DNA of 64,000 nucleotides from Homarus americanus (GCF_018991925.1 NW_024725489.1:7849065-7913064); one strand, 5' to 3'; positions 21,827-32,588 are shown, counted from the first letter of the stretch. The notes: a model not told the origin generated them from the letters alone. Numbers and translations: made by a program.

Positions 21827-22342
21827 CTACCACTCTCTATCATCCATGAATCTATCTATCTTCCTTTTGAAACTTTCCAGAGTTCCCGCACTTACTACAA
21901 AGTTGCTAAGCTTGTTCCACTCGTCCATCACCCTATTTGTGAACCAGTTTCTTCCTATCTCCCTCCTAAACCTAAACTTATCCAACTTGAATCCGTTGCT
22001 CCGAGTCCTATCCTGCTCGGATATTATAAGAACTTTATCTATATCCCCTTTATTGATTCCTTTCACCCACTTAAATACTTCTGTCATATCTCCCCGCACT
22101 CTTCGTCTTTCTAGGGAATGTAAGTTAAGTTTCTTTAACCTATCCTGATATGGAAGGTTTCTAAGTCCCGGAATCATTTTTGTCATTCTTCGCTGCACCG
22201 ACTCTAGTGAATTGATATCCATTCTATAATAGGGGCACCAGAACTGAACCGCATAATCGAGGTGCGGCCTGACTAGCGCAAGATATAGTTGCAATAAGAC
22301 CTCTGCACTCTTGTTACTTACACTTCCAGATATAAAACCCAA
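21827..22342 (-). pseudogene. CR1 RT post-palm domain
   Basis: An open 171-codon piece with YLALVRPHLDYAVQFWCPYY, SLESVQRRMTKMIPGLRNL, NLHSLERRRVRGDM, FRFRREIGRNWF and VMDEWNKL. This is the very conserved thumb/C-terminal region of CR1/L2-group reverse transcriptases. It is the same family as the CR1 pieces at 29908-31527, with about two thirds of residues alike. The gene upstream is split by transposon C. Confidence 0.8.
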
Positions 22343-22470
22343 TACTCTATTTGCCTTATTTCGAACATTAACGCACTGTTTTCAAGGCCGTAGGTCCGGG
22401 CTTACAAGTACCCCTAGGTCTCTTTCACAAGTCGACTTCTCTAGGTTGATGTTGTTAAGGCTGTATACAT

Positions 22471-24226
22471 TACACTGGTCTACAAAAAAATATTTTTTTT
22501 TCTGGCATGAAACCTTTTAACTGTTTTTTACTAACTTTAAGGTGCTGAATCCAAATCTGATCTCAGATTTGCTCCATCACGTAACGTGCCAGAATTTACT
22601 GAGCTACCAGAGATTGAGGATATAGACCGGAATTCACCTGTTTCTACTGATGAAGATGAAGAGACTGATCTTTTCAAGCCATCTGGTGAAGATTATGAAA
22701 AGCCAACGTTGTTTACTCAGTCAGAATTGAATGATCTGGTCAGAGATCTAAATTTGCCAAAACAGTCTGCTGAATTGTTAGCTTCCAGGCTTCAAGAGAA
22801 ACGACTCTTAAAACCTGGCACGAGTGTCTCCTTTTATCGCAACAGAGAAGAGCAACTGCGGAAGTACTTTCATTCATATGACCAGCTTGTTTTTTGTAAT
22901 GATGTAGAAGGACTTCTTCTCTCCATGGGACTACCAGCATATGATAGTAAGGATTGGAGACTTTTTATTGATAGTTCTAAAAGGAGCTTGAAATGTGTTC
23001 TTCTTCATAACGGAAACAAGTATGGTTCAATTCCAATCGGACATTCTGTACAAATTAAAGAAGAGTATGAAAACATTAAGACTGTTCTAGAGAGGTTGCA
23101 ATACCATGCTCATGAATGGTTAATTTGTGTGGACTTGAAAATGGTAAACTTTCTATTGGGCCAGCAAGGAGGGTACACAAAATACCCCTGTTTTCTGTGC
23201 TACTGGGACAGCAGGGCTACAGCAGACCATTGGGAGAAAAAGAATTGGCCACCAAGACAGAGTTTGACGCCTGGTGACAAGAATATCATTAACGATCCTC
23301 TGGTTGACAGGAAAAACATTGTCCTTCCTCCTCTGCACATAAAACTTGGTATCATGAAGCAATTCGTCAAGGCTCTTGATCATAGTGGAGAGTGTTTCAG
23401 ATATATATGCTCAACCTTTCCAAGTCTTAGCGACGAGAAGGAAAAGGCAGGGATTTTTGATGGACCTCAAATAAGAACACTACTCAGAGATCCACACTTC
23501 CTTGCAACAATGACTGAGGCACAGGCAAGAACTTGGAATGCTTTCTTTAATGTGGTGCGGAACTTCTTAGGGAACAAGAAAGCGGACAACTATCAAGAAA
23601 TTGTGGAAGAGCTGCTCTTGAGTTTACAAGCACTTGGATGCAGAATGAGTATCAAGGTTTCACTACTTACACAGTCACTTGGACGAGTTTCCAGAAAATC
23701 TGGGAGAAGTGAGCGAGGAGCAAGGGGAGCGCTTTCATCAAGACATTAAAGTAATGGAAGAAGGTTACCAAGGTCGATGGGACTCGAACATGATGGCGGA
23801 CTACTGCTGGAGTTTGATGAGAGACATTCCAGAAGCTGTACATAAGAGATCGGCCAAAAAGAGGAAGTTTATGTAACTGTAACTTGATCTTAATACTTGC
23901 ACTATTTCTACCGAACATTAATCGGTTTTTTTCACCCTTCAATGTTACATTTAAATATTATATGTGCATTAACTTTCCAATTTGATATTAACAATTTTTG
24001 GTTATAGAAAAATACAAATTATAATGCTGAAAAAATTTATGTATACATGTTTAAACCATCAATTTTGATCCAAAGGTTTACGTTTCCCAGCAAAAGTGCA
24101 ATATGGTATATCTCAAAAACTTGATGTGATAGACAAAAACCAAAGTCATATTTGGATTCTGCACCCCAGATTTACTTAAAATCCGTTTAAAAACCTTGTG
24201 CCAGAAAAATTGTGTTGACCGGTGTA
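22471..24226 (+). mobile_element. DNA transposon family C, nested in CR1
   Basis: The inverted ends TACACTGGTCTACA (22471) and the complement of TACACCGGTCAACACA (ending about 24226) extend about 45 bp with shared TTTTTCTGGCA and TTTTAAC words. One gene fills the interior. The flanking CR1 rejoins across it (TGTATACATTA / TAATAAGTATTTG), so the target duplication is very short, TA or TTA by eye. CAC tips recall CACTA or Chapaev-type elements, but I cannot assign a superfamily. Confidence 0.75.
22586..23875 (+). pseudogene. Family C transposase-like gene
   Basis: A long open frame (387 codons, 22586-23749) continues after one frameshift near 23680 to 23875. The start may be further upstream, since reading is open from about 22560. 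Landmarks: acidic N-terminus (VSTDEDEETDLF), FTQSELNDLVRDLNLPKQSAE, WRLFIDSSKRSLKCVLLHNG, the Cys pair CFLCYWDSR, VLPPLHIKLGIMKQFVKALD, then DEFPENLGEVSEEQGERFHQ and NMMADYCWSL. This protein is repeated in many arthropod genomes, usually unnamed. A nuclease role is inferred from its placement between inverted repeats. Only one frameshift makes it the least decayed large ORF in the window. Confidence 0.6.
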
Positions 24227-24880
24227 ATAAGTATTTGTTCTTCCAATATTAAGTGCGCTACTTGCTGGTGTTAATTTCATTTGCCATTTTTCAGACCACC
24301 CCTGCAGTTTATTTAGATCCTCCTGTAATGCATTTGCATCCTGCCCTGAATTAATTTGCGCCCTATTTTGGTGTCATCCGCAAACTTGCTTATGTCACTG
24401 CTGATCCCAGTATCTAGATCGTTTATGTAGATTATGAACAAGAGGGGCCTAGTTGACCCTGGGGAACCCCACTGGTTACGGCCCCACTCAGATTTAACCC
24501 ATCTACGCTGACCCTCCGTTCTATCGAGTGAGCCATGATTTTATCAATTTAAAACTTTCCCTCGATACCATGAGCCTTAATTTTTCTCAGAAGCCTCTGA
24601 ATTACTCTGTCAAATGCTTTGCTAAAGTCTAAGTAAATAACATCGTAATTTTCGTCATTATCTACTATGAAGACTTTCCTAAAAACGTTAGCAGATTTGT
24701 TAGACAAGATTTTTCTTTTTGTAAACCCATGTTGAGAGTCGTAGATTAATTTGCTTTTCTCTAGATGCGATCGGATGCTATCTGCTATAATTGATTCAAG
24801 AAATTTCCCCACCCTGACGTCAAACTGATCGGCAGGTAATTTGACGCTGATGCTCTGTCTCCCTTTTTGAATATGAAAGC

Positions 24881-25069
24881 AGTACACTGTTTGTTCATGA
24901 AAACAATAAACATCCCATGGATTGGGAAAACAGTTTAAAAGAGTATAAATCATCAAATGTCACAGAAAGACTTCTGGTTGAAGCAAGTTTGATTAGAGAA
25001 TAGAATTATATAAACCTTAGTGATGGTCAGTACAAAACTGATATGTTACACCAATTTATTTGTTAGTGG
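24881..25069 (+). pseudogene. PLE endonuclease C-terminal end
   Basis: Sequence after the CR1 insertion matches the complement of 20437-20600 and carries SDGQYKTDMLHQF at its end. It completes the PLE ORF in position but has stops. Confidence 0.6.
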
Positions 25070-25305
25070 CCCAAGGTTAAAAATGCTTTGACAGCATTCA
25101 AAGTAGATGTAGGATAGATGATTAGTGGGTCTCATATTTTTTACCTGACTTAATATGACAAATTATGTCGCCCTTTCTTTTAAGCTCCTTTTATGTTTTC
25201 GGTGGTGTTGGTGTGTGGATTAGTGGATGTCATGTTTTTGACCTGACCTCATGTTTTGTAAGGTCACCCTGTGTACATAAAACCTCTATCAGTCCTTGTA
25301 ATTCA

Positions 25306-25349
25306 GTTGCCTCTGGAGATGTCTTGAATAAAGACGAAAGCTAAGGTGC
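25306..25349 (+). ncRNA. Hammerhead-like motif in PLE tail, core mutated
   Basis: Same motif as 18511-18554: the GTCTT/AAGAC hairpin, GAAA and GCTAAGGTGC are unchanged, but the first box reads CTGGAGA where the other copies read CTGAAGA. That changes an invariant core A and should abolish cleavage if this is a hammerhead. Confidence 0.45.
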
Positions 25350-25472
25350 TCCATTGTTTCCCTTTTCTGTGTGATTTTATCAAGATGTATCTTATCCACT
25401 TTTCCAATGTCGATCTACATCATAAAATGTATATATACATTGTATGTTCAAAGTCCGCGTGTTATATGGACA

Positions 25473-25476
<4 letters not shown>

Positions 25477-25543
<67 letters not shown>
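25477..25543. repeat. (TA)n microsatellite
   Basis: About 67 bases of uninterrupted TA repeats, followed by TTTCATGTAAATCC, a phrase found again at 45941. Confidence 0.95.
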
Positions 25544-25545
<2 letters not shown>

Positions 25546-25584
25546 CATGTAAATCCAAATGAAAACGTGGACCTCTGACCCTCG

Positions 25585-25684
25585 NNNNNNNNNNNNNNNN
25601 NNNNNNNNNNNNNNNNNNNNNNNNNNNNNNNNNNNNNNNNNNNNNNNNNNNNNNNNNNNNNNNNNNNNNNNNNNNNNNNNNNNN
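25585..25684. other. Assembly gap (100 N)
   Basis: Exactly 100 N, the conventional size for a gap of unknown length, 40 bases after a TA microsatellite. Confidence 0.98.
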
Positions 25685-25741
25685 GGGTAGAACCGACCCT
25701 CCTCCCATTGGACGGTGAGAATTTCCAACATAAGACTTAAA

Positions 25742-26025
25742 ACACATCCAACGAAGCCCGTGTTGACGTCAGTGCTCGAGGTTTCTGGACGCGGGGACAG
25801 AGAGCCTTCTTCGACATCAGGATTTGTTATCCCATGGCCGCATGTCACAGTAACTTAGCTCTCAATGCTACACACAGGAGGAACGAGAATGACAAGATAA
25901 GGGCATACAGGGAGAGAATTCAGAACGTTGATCAAGGCAGCTTCACTCCTCTGGTGTTCACAACTTCTGGTGGGATGGGATGCTTCTTCGCCAGATTCGC
26001 GGAGGTGCTATCCGAGCAGAAGTAG
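25742..26025 (+). pseudogene. Retroelement-associated ORF fragment (ARGFW/FFDIR family)
   Basis: The frame is open across ARGFWTRGQRAFFDIRI and ends with RIQNVDQGSFTPLVFTTSGG and a stop at 26023. The pair GFW...FFD-R plus SFTPLVF..GGMG is a module I recognise from repeat ORFs of cnidarians, echinoderms and arthropods, where it follows a reverse transcriptase. An upstream RT would lie in the N gap or beyond and is not seen. The Asp in FFDIR could be a nuclease residue, but this is inference. The trailing sequence (KFCYSLYEMSTF) fits the usual continuation in another frame. Confidence 0.45.
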
Positions 26026-26284
26026 CAGCTCAGAAGTTCTGTTACAGCCTGTATGAGATGTCGACTTTCCTTCTCTCTCCTTAGGTCTGCTTTGCTCGGC
26101 CTCCGGGGTACGAGAGCATCGCCCCCCGGAGTAAGAGAGCATCGGCCCCAAAGCCGACAACAGTTGCAGATATTGACTATGAGGCAACAGTCACTGAATG
26201 CTGCATAGATCTACGGCTCAACTAACTCAACACAGCTAGGATAGCTGCTTATGTATTAGGATATTTAATTTTAAGGTAGTCAAA
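26026..26284. other. Short unassigned spacer
   Basis: Contains a small imperfect duplication (GAGAGCATCGCCCC and GAGAGCATCGGCCCC, about 26110-26150). No gene is seen. Confidence 0.4.
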
Positions 26285-26319
26285 TGGCGGCGAAGGAATG
26301 GCTCGTAGTAGTAGTATCA

Positions 26320-26630
26320 TTCCAGTGGCTATTCAACCGTCACTGGTTGTTTAGCTTGGTAGTCTACACAGCCATGCTGCCACATAGACAGCCAGGCTAT
26401 TCAGTCATGAATCCATAAACATATTTACAGCTGTATGGCCCTGAATTAGCCGAACCAGCCTGCAGATGTGTTACGGTACTAATCTGTATCAATTATTTTG
26501 ATATAGTTGTGTGTGTATCTTTGTGTGGTTGGTGTGTTATCTTCATTTTGTTTGCTGTGGTACCTGATAACTCATGTATTTTTTAATTGATATAGCTTAG
26601 ACCAAAGACCATAAAGTAATTATAGGAAGA
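26320..26630 (+). repeat. Dispersed repeat R1, copy 1 (uninterrupted)
   Basis: Matches the complement of 34453-34745 over most of its length (TGGTAGTCTACAC, GACAGCCAGGCTATTCAG, GGCCCTGAATTAGC, TGCTGTGGTACCTG) and then the complement of sequence just left of 33138 (ACCAAAGACCATAAAGTA). It is the filled-in reference for the insertion at 33138-34452. Confidence 0.7.
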
Positions 26631-26912
26631 CTCAGATGAAACGAACTGAAACCGATGTGCACCAAAAAGATGGCAGATACTTCTATAATAGCGCCATCTA
26701 TTGACTGAGCAGATAATTAAATTTAATGAAGGGATACTAATTAATTTGATTGATATATTAATTACTAGTCTCCATCAACGTATCATTTATGGGTAGCACT
26801 AAATCCCTTGCATTTTTTTTTTCGGGTTCCAAAATACAATCTTTAAATCCAATTAACTCGTACTATTCCTCTTACATTTCCAGTGTAAAGCAATAACCTT
26901 AAAAATTTTACA

Positions 26913-27373
26913 ATGAACGATAAAAAGAGTACTTTTTCATACGAAGTTGGCATATGCAAAATGCTCAACAAAGCAGCAAATTCTTCGAGTTTGCTGCCAA
27001 GAGAGGATTACGTATTTCTTTTTTATCGTTTGACCGATCTTAAACAACCTAACGTGAAGAAGACTCGGAAGAACTATTGTATGTTACGGAAATATGAAAT
27101 CCTGGAAGTCAAATGTGAATTTACCATGGTGAAAAAGCTGCAGAAGGGAACTCATCCGAGATTCATTTGTGCTGAGGATATGATCCATGCTAACTCATTG
27201 TGCAAGTGGGCATGGAAGCAGAACTGCCCTTTTTAAGGCAACTGGAGAAAAGTATGCTAACATTATGAAAGTTCAAATAATGTTATACCTGCAGTTTTGT
27301 GATGAGTGTCAGCTGAAAAAGAGCAGTGTTCGCAAGTCTGTGTTTGTCAACAAATTCACGGGCCCAGGTTAGT
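26913..27373 (+). pseudogene. KRBA2-like / Ginger-like integrase gene fragment
   Basis: The first frame (26913-27236) starts MNDKKSTFSYEVGICKMLNK and includes LPREDYVFLFYRLTDLKQP. A +1 shift near 27190 moves into 27187-27372 with ASGHGSRTALFKATGEKYAN and YLQFCDECQLKKS. His in THCASGHG and the Cys pair C-x2-C form the HHCC zinc finger of retroviral-type integrases. The N-terminal wording is that of proteins annotated as KRAB-A domain-containing 2-like, which derive from Gypsy/Ginger integrases. The catalytic core (D,D-35-E) is absent: the frame stops after KFTGPG. Confidence 0.55.
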
Positions 27374-27830
27374 AAGCACGTATTGGCAACTGTTTACCAT
27401 CGGTCCAAACCTACTTTGGAAGTAAAACCTACATATTCATGCATAGTTCGCCTTCTTTTTGTTTTCTGATGAGACTCGAATCGTTGTTGCTCTCTGTCTG
27501 CCTGTTGGTTGACCCGATTGACTTGCAGAGTCAGCCCTATATGCTGTTTCATTTATTTATTTTTTAAATTGTCCAGATATTTAGTGTTATTTAACAACAA
27601 CAAAATGCAGCAGGTTTTTGGTCATTTTGTAAAAAGGACCAATTTTGTAAAACGTCCGTAACATATATAAATATACATTAGTCATTTTATATACAAAACC
27701 AGTTCTGGCTGAATCCATAAGCCGGGTCAAGATACAAAGTCGACGTTGACATCTTGACATGATCCTTTAGTTTTATGGAATAGCTATTTAAACTTTCGTT
27801 TAATATTGGCTTTAGGACCGCTTGGGAACC
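27374..27830. other. Unassigned AT-rich spacer
   Basis: Nothing recognisable beyond short homopolymer runs. Confidence 0.4.
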
Positions 27831-28190
27831 TATCTAATATACTATAGGAATAGCCGTGTGTCTGTCTGTCTGTCTGTCTGTGTATCTGTTCTGGGCAGCC
27901 GAAACGGCACAATCGTTTCTCATCGAACTTGGTAGAAAAATCGGTAAAGAATCGTAGAGTGGAACAAACCTGGTCCCATGTCAATGGTTTCTTTAGGAAG
28001 GCATTAATTAACCATTTTATTTACCCTGGAAAACGATGCAAGTCTACAAACTTGGCACACCCTCATTTGCTGTACTCTGTCAGCCCACGATTGCAGTTAT
28101 CGTACGGCTACCTCCTCCTCCCCCCACTTTTTCTCTTAGCCTACTTTTTTAATGTTGCTTGGATAAGTAAAGGAAGGAAGATGAGTAAAT
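27831..28190 (+). repeat. Direct repeat D, copy 1
   Basis: TATACTATAGGAATAGCCGT, a (TCTG)n tract, CAGCCGAAACGGCACAATCG, ATGGTTTCTTTAGG and GCATTAATTAACCATTTTAT recur in the same order at 32589-32830. The two copies bracket the minisatellite region. It could be the core of a non-autonomous element carrying a minisatellite, as in DINE-like elements. No coding potential is seen. Confidence 0.65.
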
Positions 28191-28711
28191 AGAAGAAAGA
28201 AGGGGAAACAGAAAATAGTTAGAGATAACAGGTGGGGGGAGCTGAGTTTCATCATGCGTCTGGATGCGCAGTTTCAACGTTACCAGACCATTTTCGGACC
28301 TTACAGCTACAGTGTGTACAGTATACATATTCCTGTGGCTGACTGTACATAGAAAAGGAGAAGAGAGAATAAGATAATAGCAGGAATGCATGGAGAAGAT
28401 AGAAAGGGAGAAGAGAAGGAGAAGAAGAGAGACTGAAGCATTATTATCCTTAAGAGGCGAGCGAGGAAAGGAGATGGGAGAGAGGGATAGTGAGAGGTGG
28501 AGGTATGAATGGAGGGATGGAAGGACAGAATAAGAATGGTATAGAAGGATAGTAGAGAAGGAGACTAGAGAAGGAGACAAAGGAAGGACAGTGATAGGTA
28601 ACAAAAAAATCTGAACAAGTATTTGGATGATAACATGTAGAAATTAGTCGGTTAAATGTCGGTAAAAATAGTAAGAATAATGAGATAAAACATAAAGAAG
28701 AAAGTGACACT
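28191..28711. other. Purine-rich (GGAGA/GAAAG) spacer
   Basis: From about 28340 to 28600 the plus strand is strongly A/G-biased. Open frames on the minus strand (Ser/Leu-rich) come from this composition bias. No gene is called. Confidence 0.6.
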
Positions 28712-29188
28712 TATTATAACAATCACGACCATGATTATAACAACCACGACCATGATTATAACAACCACGACTATGATCATAACAACCACGGCTTTGATCA
28801 TAACAACCACGACCATGATTATAACAACCACGACCATGATTATAACAACCACGACTATGATCATAACAACCACGGCTTTGATCATAACAACCACGACCAT
28901 GATTATAACAACCACAACCATGATTATAACAACCACGACCATGATTATAACAACCACGACTATGATCATAACACCCACGGCTTTGATCATAACAACCACG
29001 ACCATGATTATAACAACCACAACCATGATTATAACAACCACGACCATGATTATAACAACCATGGCCATGATTATAACGATCACGCCCATGATTATAACAA
29101 CCACGAGTCTGATTATAACAACCACGACCATGATTATAACAACCACGACCATGATTATAACAACCACGACTATGATTATAACACCCAT
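28712..29188. repeat. Minisatellite M, block 1 (21-bp unit)
   Basis: About 23 units of a 21-bp repeat containing AACAACCACGACCATGAT, with variants such as GGCTTTGATCAT recurring at regular higher-order spacing. Because 21 is divisible by three, both strands are open by chance (Val/Ile/Met or Ile/Thr repeats). These are not proteins. Confidence 0.95.
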
Positions 29189-29907
29189 GTAATGGGGGGG
29201 GGGGTTGAAGGTAGAACGTATAGATAGAATATTTAGTAGTAGGAGGATGTAAAGACAGGAAGTTTGGTAGCGTGGCCGGTTAGTTATTTCCACTTATCTT
29301 ATCTTATACGTCAATACACATATATTATGTTCTTAAAGGACAACTTCTCAAACTCCACTTTGATACAACTATTTATTACTCCACTCAATGACACAGACAC
29401 ATTAATTTCAATATTATATCGAAGTTACTAGAATATTATATTTACGTTACTACACTGACTCTCGGACACAAACATGAATGACTACACTTCCCACAGTAGG
29501 TAACTCACCCTAAGGACCGCTCTGACAACGACTCATGTGTAACCTGACGGAGGACCAGCGGGTGCTGCTGGACTCGTATGGGAGACTCTGCATAGATGGT
29601 GACGCCGGGCTCTGGTCGGGAAGTCTCCCTCCCGACCTGGGGAGAGGACGAGCGTGACTCTGTGTGAGTGAACGGAATGATGACCCCAACGGGAAAGAGA
29701 CAAGTCAGATGAGAATAATGAGAGTAACGAGCGTTATCAGCGTATTCTGAGTGTGACTCCATGGACCGGACTGCACGGCCTTTATATGGGGGAGAAACAG
29801 CTTGGTCTGCACAGCTGTGTTTGCTCAGGTGCTTGGTAATGCCCGGGTGTGTCTTGGCTAGGTGTGGTTGCAGGTCATGTCACCTGCTAATTCAAGTATA
29901 ATTAGTA
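29189..29907. other. Unassigned sequence with TATA-like box
   Basis: Starts with a run of G. A TTTATATG motif at about 29781 is downstream of a GC-richer stretch, but neither LTR ends nor coding sequence can be shown. Confidence 0.4.
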
Positions 29908-30540
29908 CATAAGAACATAAGAATGGAGGAAACTGCAGCGGGCCTATTGGCCCATACTGGGCAGTTCCGTTTACACCCAACCCCTATTGCTCATATGAGC
30001 ATCCAACCTATGTTTGAAGCAATTCAGCGAATTCGAGTTAATGATGATATTTGGTAACTTGTTCCATTCATCAACTACTCTGTTTCCAAACCAGTGTTTA
30101 CCTATTTCACGCCTAAATCTAAATTTGTCTAATTTAAAACCATTGTTACGAGTTCGCTCCTGGTTGGATAATTTGAGTACCTTTGTAATGTCCCCTTTGT
30201 TTAGCCCTGTCTTCCACTTATACACCTCTATCAGGTCGCCCCTCGCTCTACGTCTCTCGAGGGAGTGCAAATTAAGATGCTTTAACCTGTCTCTGTACTC
30301 AAGGTTCCTAATGCCCGGGATTAGTCTTTTCATTCTCCTCTGAATTCTTTCCAAGGATTCTATATCCATTCTGTAATACGGTGACCAGAACTGAACTGCG
30401 TAATCCAGGTGTGGTCTCACAAGAGCAAGATACAGTTTTAGGATGACCTCGCTAGTCTTGTAACTAACACTCCTTTGTATGAACCCAAGTACCTTATTAG
30501 CCTTGTTACGAGCAAAAACACATTGTTTACTTGGCTTAAG
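29908..30540 (-). mobile_element. CR1 LINE 3' fragment, minus strand
   Basis: The 3' end has CATAAGAACATAAGAA at 29908. The coding part (30420-29971) has MRPHLDYAVQFWSPYYRMDI, SLERIQRRMKRLIPGIRNL, NLHSLERRRARGDL and FRFRREIGKHWF, the RT C-terminal domain. It is nearly identical to the plus-strand copy at 30761-31527 and opposite in direction. It is 5'-truncated at 30540. Confidence 0.85.
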
Positions 30541-30672
30541 CGGGGGTTCAGGTCCCTTGGGTTCCTGACCCAGGGTGTGTCAACCTGGTATGCTGGGGAA
30601 CCACGAGGCCTGTATTGTACTCGCTGTTATATATGTTGTAATTCTCTGGGCTTTAAGCTGTGGTATGATAAA
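30541..30672. other. Short unique linker
   Basis: GGGTTCAGGTCCCTTGGGTTCCTGACCC contains a short palindrome-like stretch. Nothing else is identified. Confidence 0.4.
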
Positions 30673-30760
30673 CAATCATAACAACCACAACCGTGATCAT
30701 AACAACCACGACCATGATTATAACAACCATGACCATGATTATAACAACCACGATCATGAT
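30673..30760. repeat. Minisatellite M, block 2
   Basis: Four units of the 21-bp repeat, cut at 30760 by the 5' end of a CR1 copy. Confidence 0.9.
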
Positions 30761-31527
30761 TCAATGTCGACAAATGTAAAGTACTCAGTATAGGAGATGT
30801 AAACAGGGAAACCAGATACCAGATGAACAACGATGCCATAGAGAAATCCGACTGCGAGAGAGATTTAGGAGTAATGATAAGTAGGAACCTTAAGCCAAGT
30901 AAACAATGTGTTTTTGCTCGTAACAAGGCTAATAAAGTACTTGGGTTCATACAAAGGAGTGTTAGTTACAAGACTAGCGAGGTCATCCTAAAACTGTATC
31001 TTGCTCTTGTGAGACCACACCTGGATTACGCAGTTCAGTTCTGGTCACCGTATTACAGAATGGATATAGAATCCTTGGAAAGAATTCAGAGGAGAATGAC
31101 AAGACTAATCCCGGGCATTAGGAACCTTGAGTATAGAGACAGGTTAAAGCATCTTAATTTGCACTCCCTCGAGAGACGTAGAGCGAGGGGCGACCTGATA
31201 GAGGTGTACAAGTGGAAGGCAGGGCTAAACAAAGGGGACATTACAAAGGTACTCAAACTATCCAACCAGGAGCGAACTCGTAACAATGGTTTTAAATTAG
31301 ACAAATTTAGATTTAGGCGTGAAATAGGTAAACACTGGTTTGGAAACAGAGTAGTGGATGAATGGAACAAGTTACCAAATATCATCATTAACTCGAATAC
31401 GCTGAATTGCTTCAAACATAGGTTGGATGCTCATATGAGCAATAGGGGTTGGGTGTAAACGGGACTGCCCAGTATGGGCCAATAGGCCCGCTGCAGTTTC
31501 CTCCATTCTTATGTTCTTATGTTCTTA
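30761..31527 (+). mobile_element. CR1 LINE 3' fragment, plus strand, inserted in the minisatellite
   Basis: Begins in RT sequence (CGACAAATGTAAAGTACTC, a VDKCKVL-type phrase in the +1 frame) and ends with repeats of TTCTTATG at 31527. Minisatellite M lies on both sides, so this copy jumped into the array. The longest open frame, 30823-31458, codes 211 residues with no stop, among them ERDLGVMISRNLKPSKQC and SLERIQRRMTRLIPG, then stops at GWV as in the other copy. It is probably a recent insertion. Confidence 0.85.
30823..31458 (+). pseudogene. CR1 RT C-terminal region, intact frame
   Basis: 211 codons covering the end of RT: ERDLGVMIS, the LALVRPHLDYAVQFW motif, ERRRARGDLIEVYKW and VVDEWNKLPN. 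This is the last quarter of a CR1 ORF2 without endonuclease or YADD box, so it has no catalytic activity. The natural stop after NRGWV is kept. Confidence 0.8.
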
Positions 31528-32588
31528 ACCACGACCATGATTATAACAACCACGACCATGATTATAACAACCACGACCATGATTATAACAATCACGAACA
31601 TGATTATACCAACCACGACCATGATTGTAACAACCACCATTATGATTATAACACCCAATGACTATGATCATAAATAACACACGACTATGATTATAACAAC
31701 CACGACTGTGATCACAACCACGACCATGATTATAACGACCACGAGTCTGATTATAACAGCCACGACCATGATTATAACAACCACGACCATGATTATACCA
31801 ACCACGACTATGATTATAACATCCACGAAAATGATCATAACAACCACGACTATGATTATAACAACCACGACCATGATTATAACAACCACAACCATGATTA
31901 TTACAACCACGACTATGATCATAACCACGACCATGATTATAACAACCACGACTATGATTATAACAACCACGATCATGATTATAACAACCACTACTATGAT
32001 TATAACACCCACGACCATGATTATAACAACGACGACTATGATTATAACAACCACGACAATGATTATAACAACCACAACTATGAATATAACAACCACGACC
32101 ATGATTATTACAACCACGACTACGATCATAACCACGACCATGATTATAACACCCACGACTATGATTATAACAACCACGACCATGATTATAACAACCACGA
32201 CTATGATTTTAACACCCACGACCATAACTATAACAACCAAGATTATGATTATAACACCCACGACCATAATTATAACAACCAAGATTATGATTATAACAAC
32301 CACGACCATGATTATACCAACCACGACTATGATTATAGCAACCACGACCATGATCATAACCACGATCATGATCATAACCACGACCATGATTACAACAACC
32401 ACGACCATGATTATAGCAACCACGACCATGAATAAAACAACCACGACCATGATTATAACAACCACGACCATTATTATAACAACCACGACCATGATCATAA
32501 CCACGACCATGATCATAACCACGACCATGATTACAACAACCACGGCTATGGTCATATCCACGACCATGATTATAACAACCACGACCAT
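31528..32588. repeat. Minisatellite M, block 3
   Basis: About 50 units of the 21-bp repeat with single-base variants and several 18- or 15-bp shortened units (CATAACCACGACCATGAT). It reaches directly to the second copy of repeat D at 32589. Confidence 0.95.

Larger units (their letters stand above)
21750..24880 (-). mobile_element. CR1-type LINE, nested in the PLE and itself interrupted
   Basis: The minus-strand CR1 3' end is the CATAAGAACATAAGAA motif at 21750. Coding sequence covers the RT from 24850 leftwards to 21827, with DNA transposon C inserted at 22471-24226. Landmarks: QHGFTKRK and VIYLDFSKAFD at 24720-24620, PQGQLGPLLFIIYINDL and FADDTKIG near 24450-24370, and the post-RT domain at 22342-21827. 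5' truncation removed the endonuclease. Confidence 0.8.
21329..25385 (+). mobile_element. Penelope-like element, plus strand, interrupted by CR1
   Basis: PLE sequence runs 21329-21749 (linker and GIY-YIG), is interrupted by a CR1 LINE (21750-24880), and resumes at about 24881 (GCAGTACACTGTTTG..., SDGQYKTDMLHQF) through to the 3' tail that ends GATTTTATCAA at 25385. The uninterrupted order is shown by the minus-strand copy at 20540-20620, where the two halves are contiguous. The RT is missing by 5' truncation. Confidence 0.75.

Noticed and set aside
28652..29293. Long Val/Ile/Met-repeat and Ile/Thr-repeat open frames over the minisatellite (also 31668-32709)
   Set aside because: The 21-bp repeat unit is a multiple of three, so all frames stay open by chance. 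There is no start context or homology.
28712..32588. Minisatellite blocks as a CRISPR array
   Set aside because: Units are contiguous without unique spacers, and the DNA is eukaryotic.
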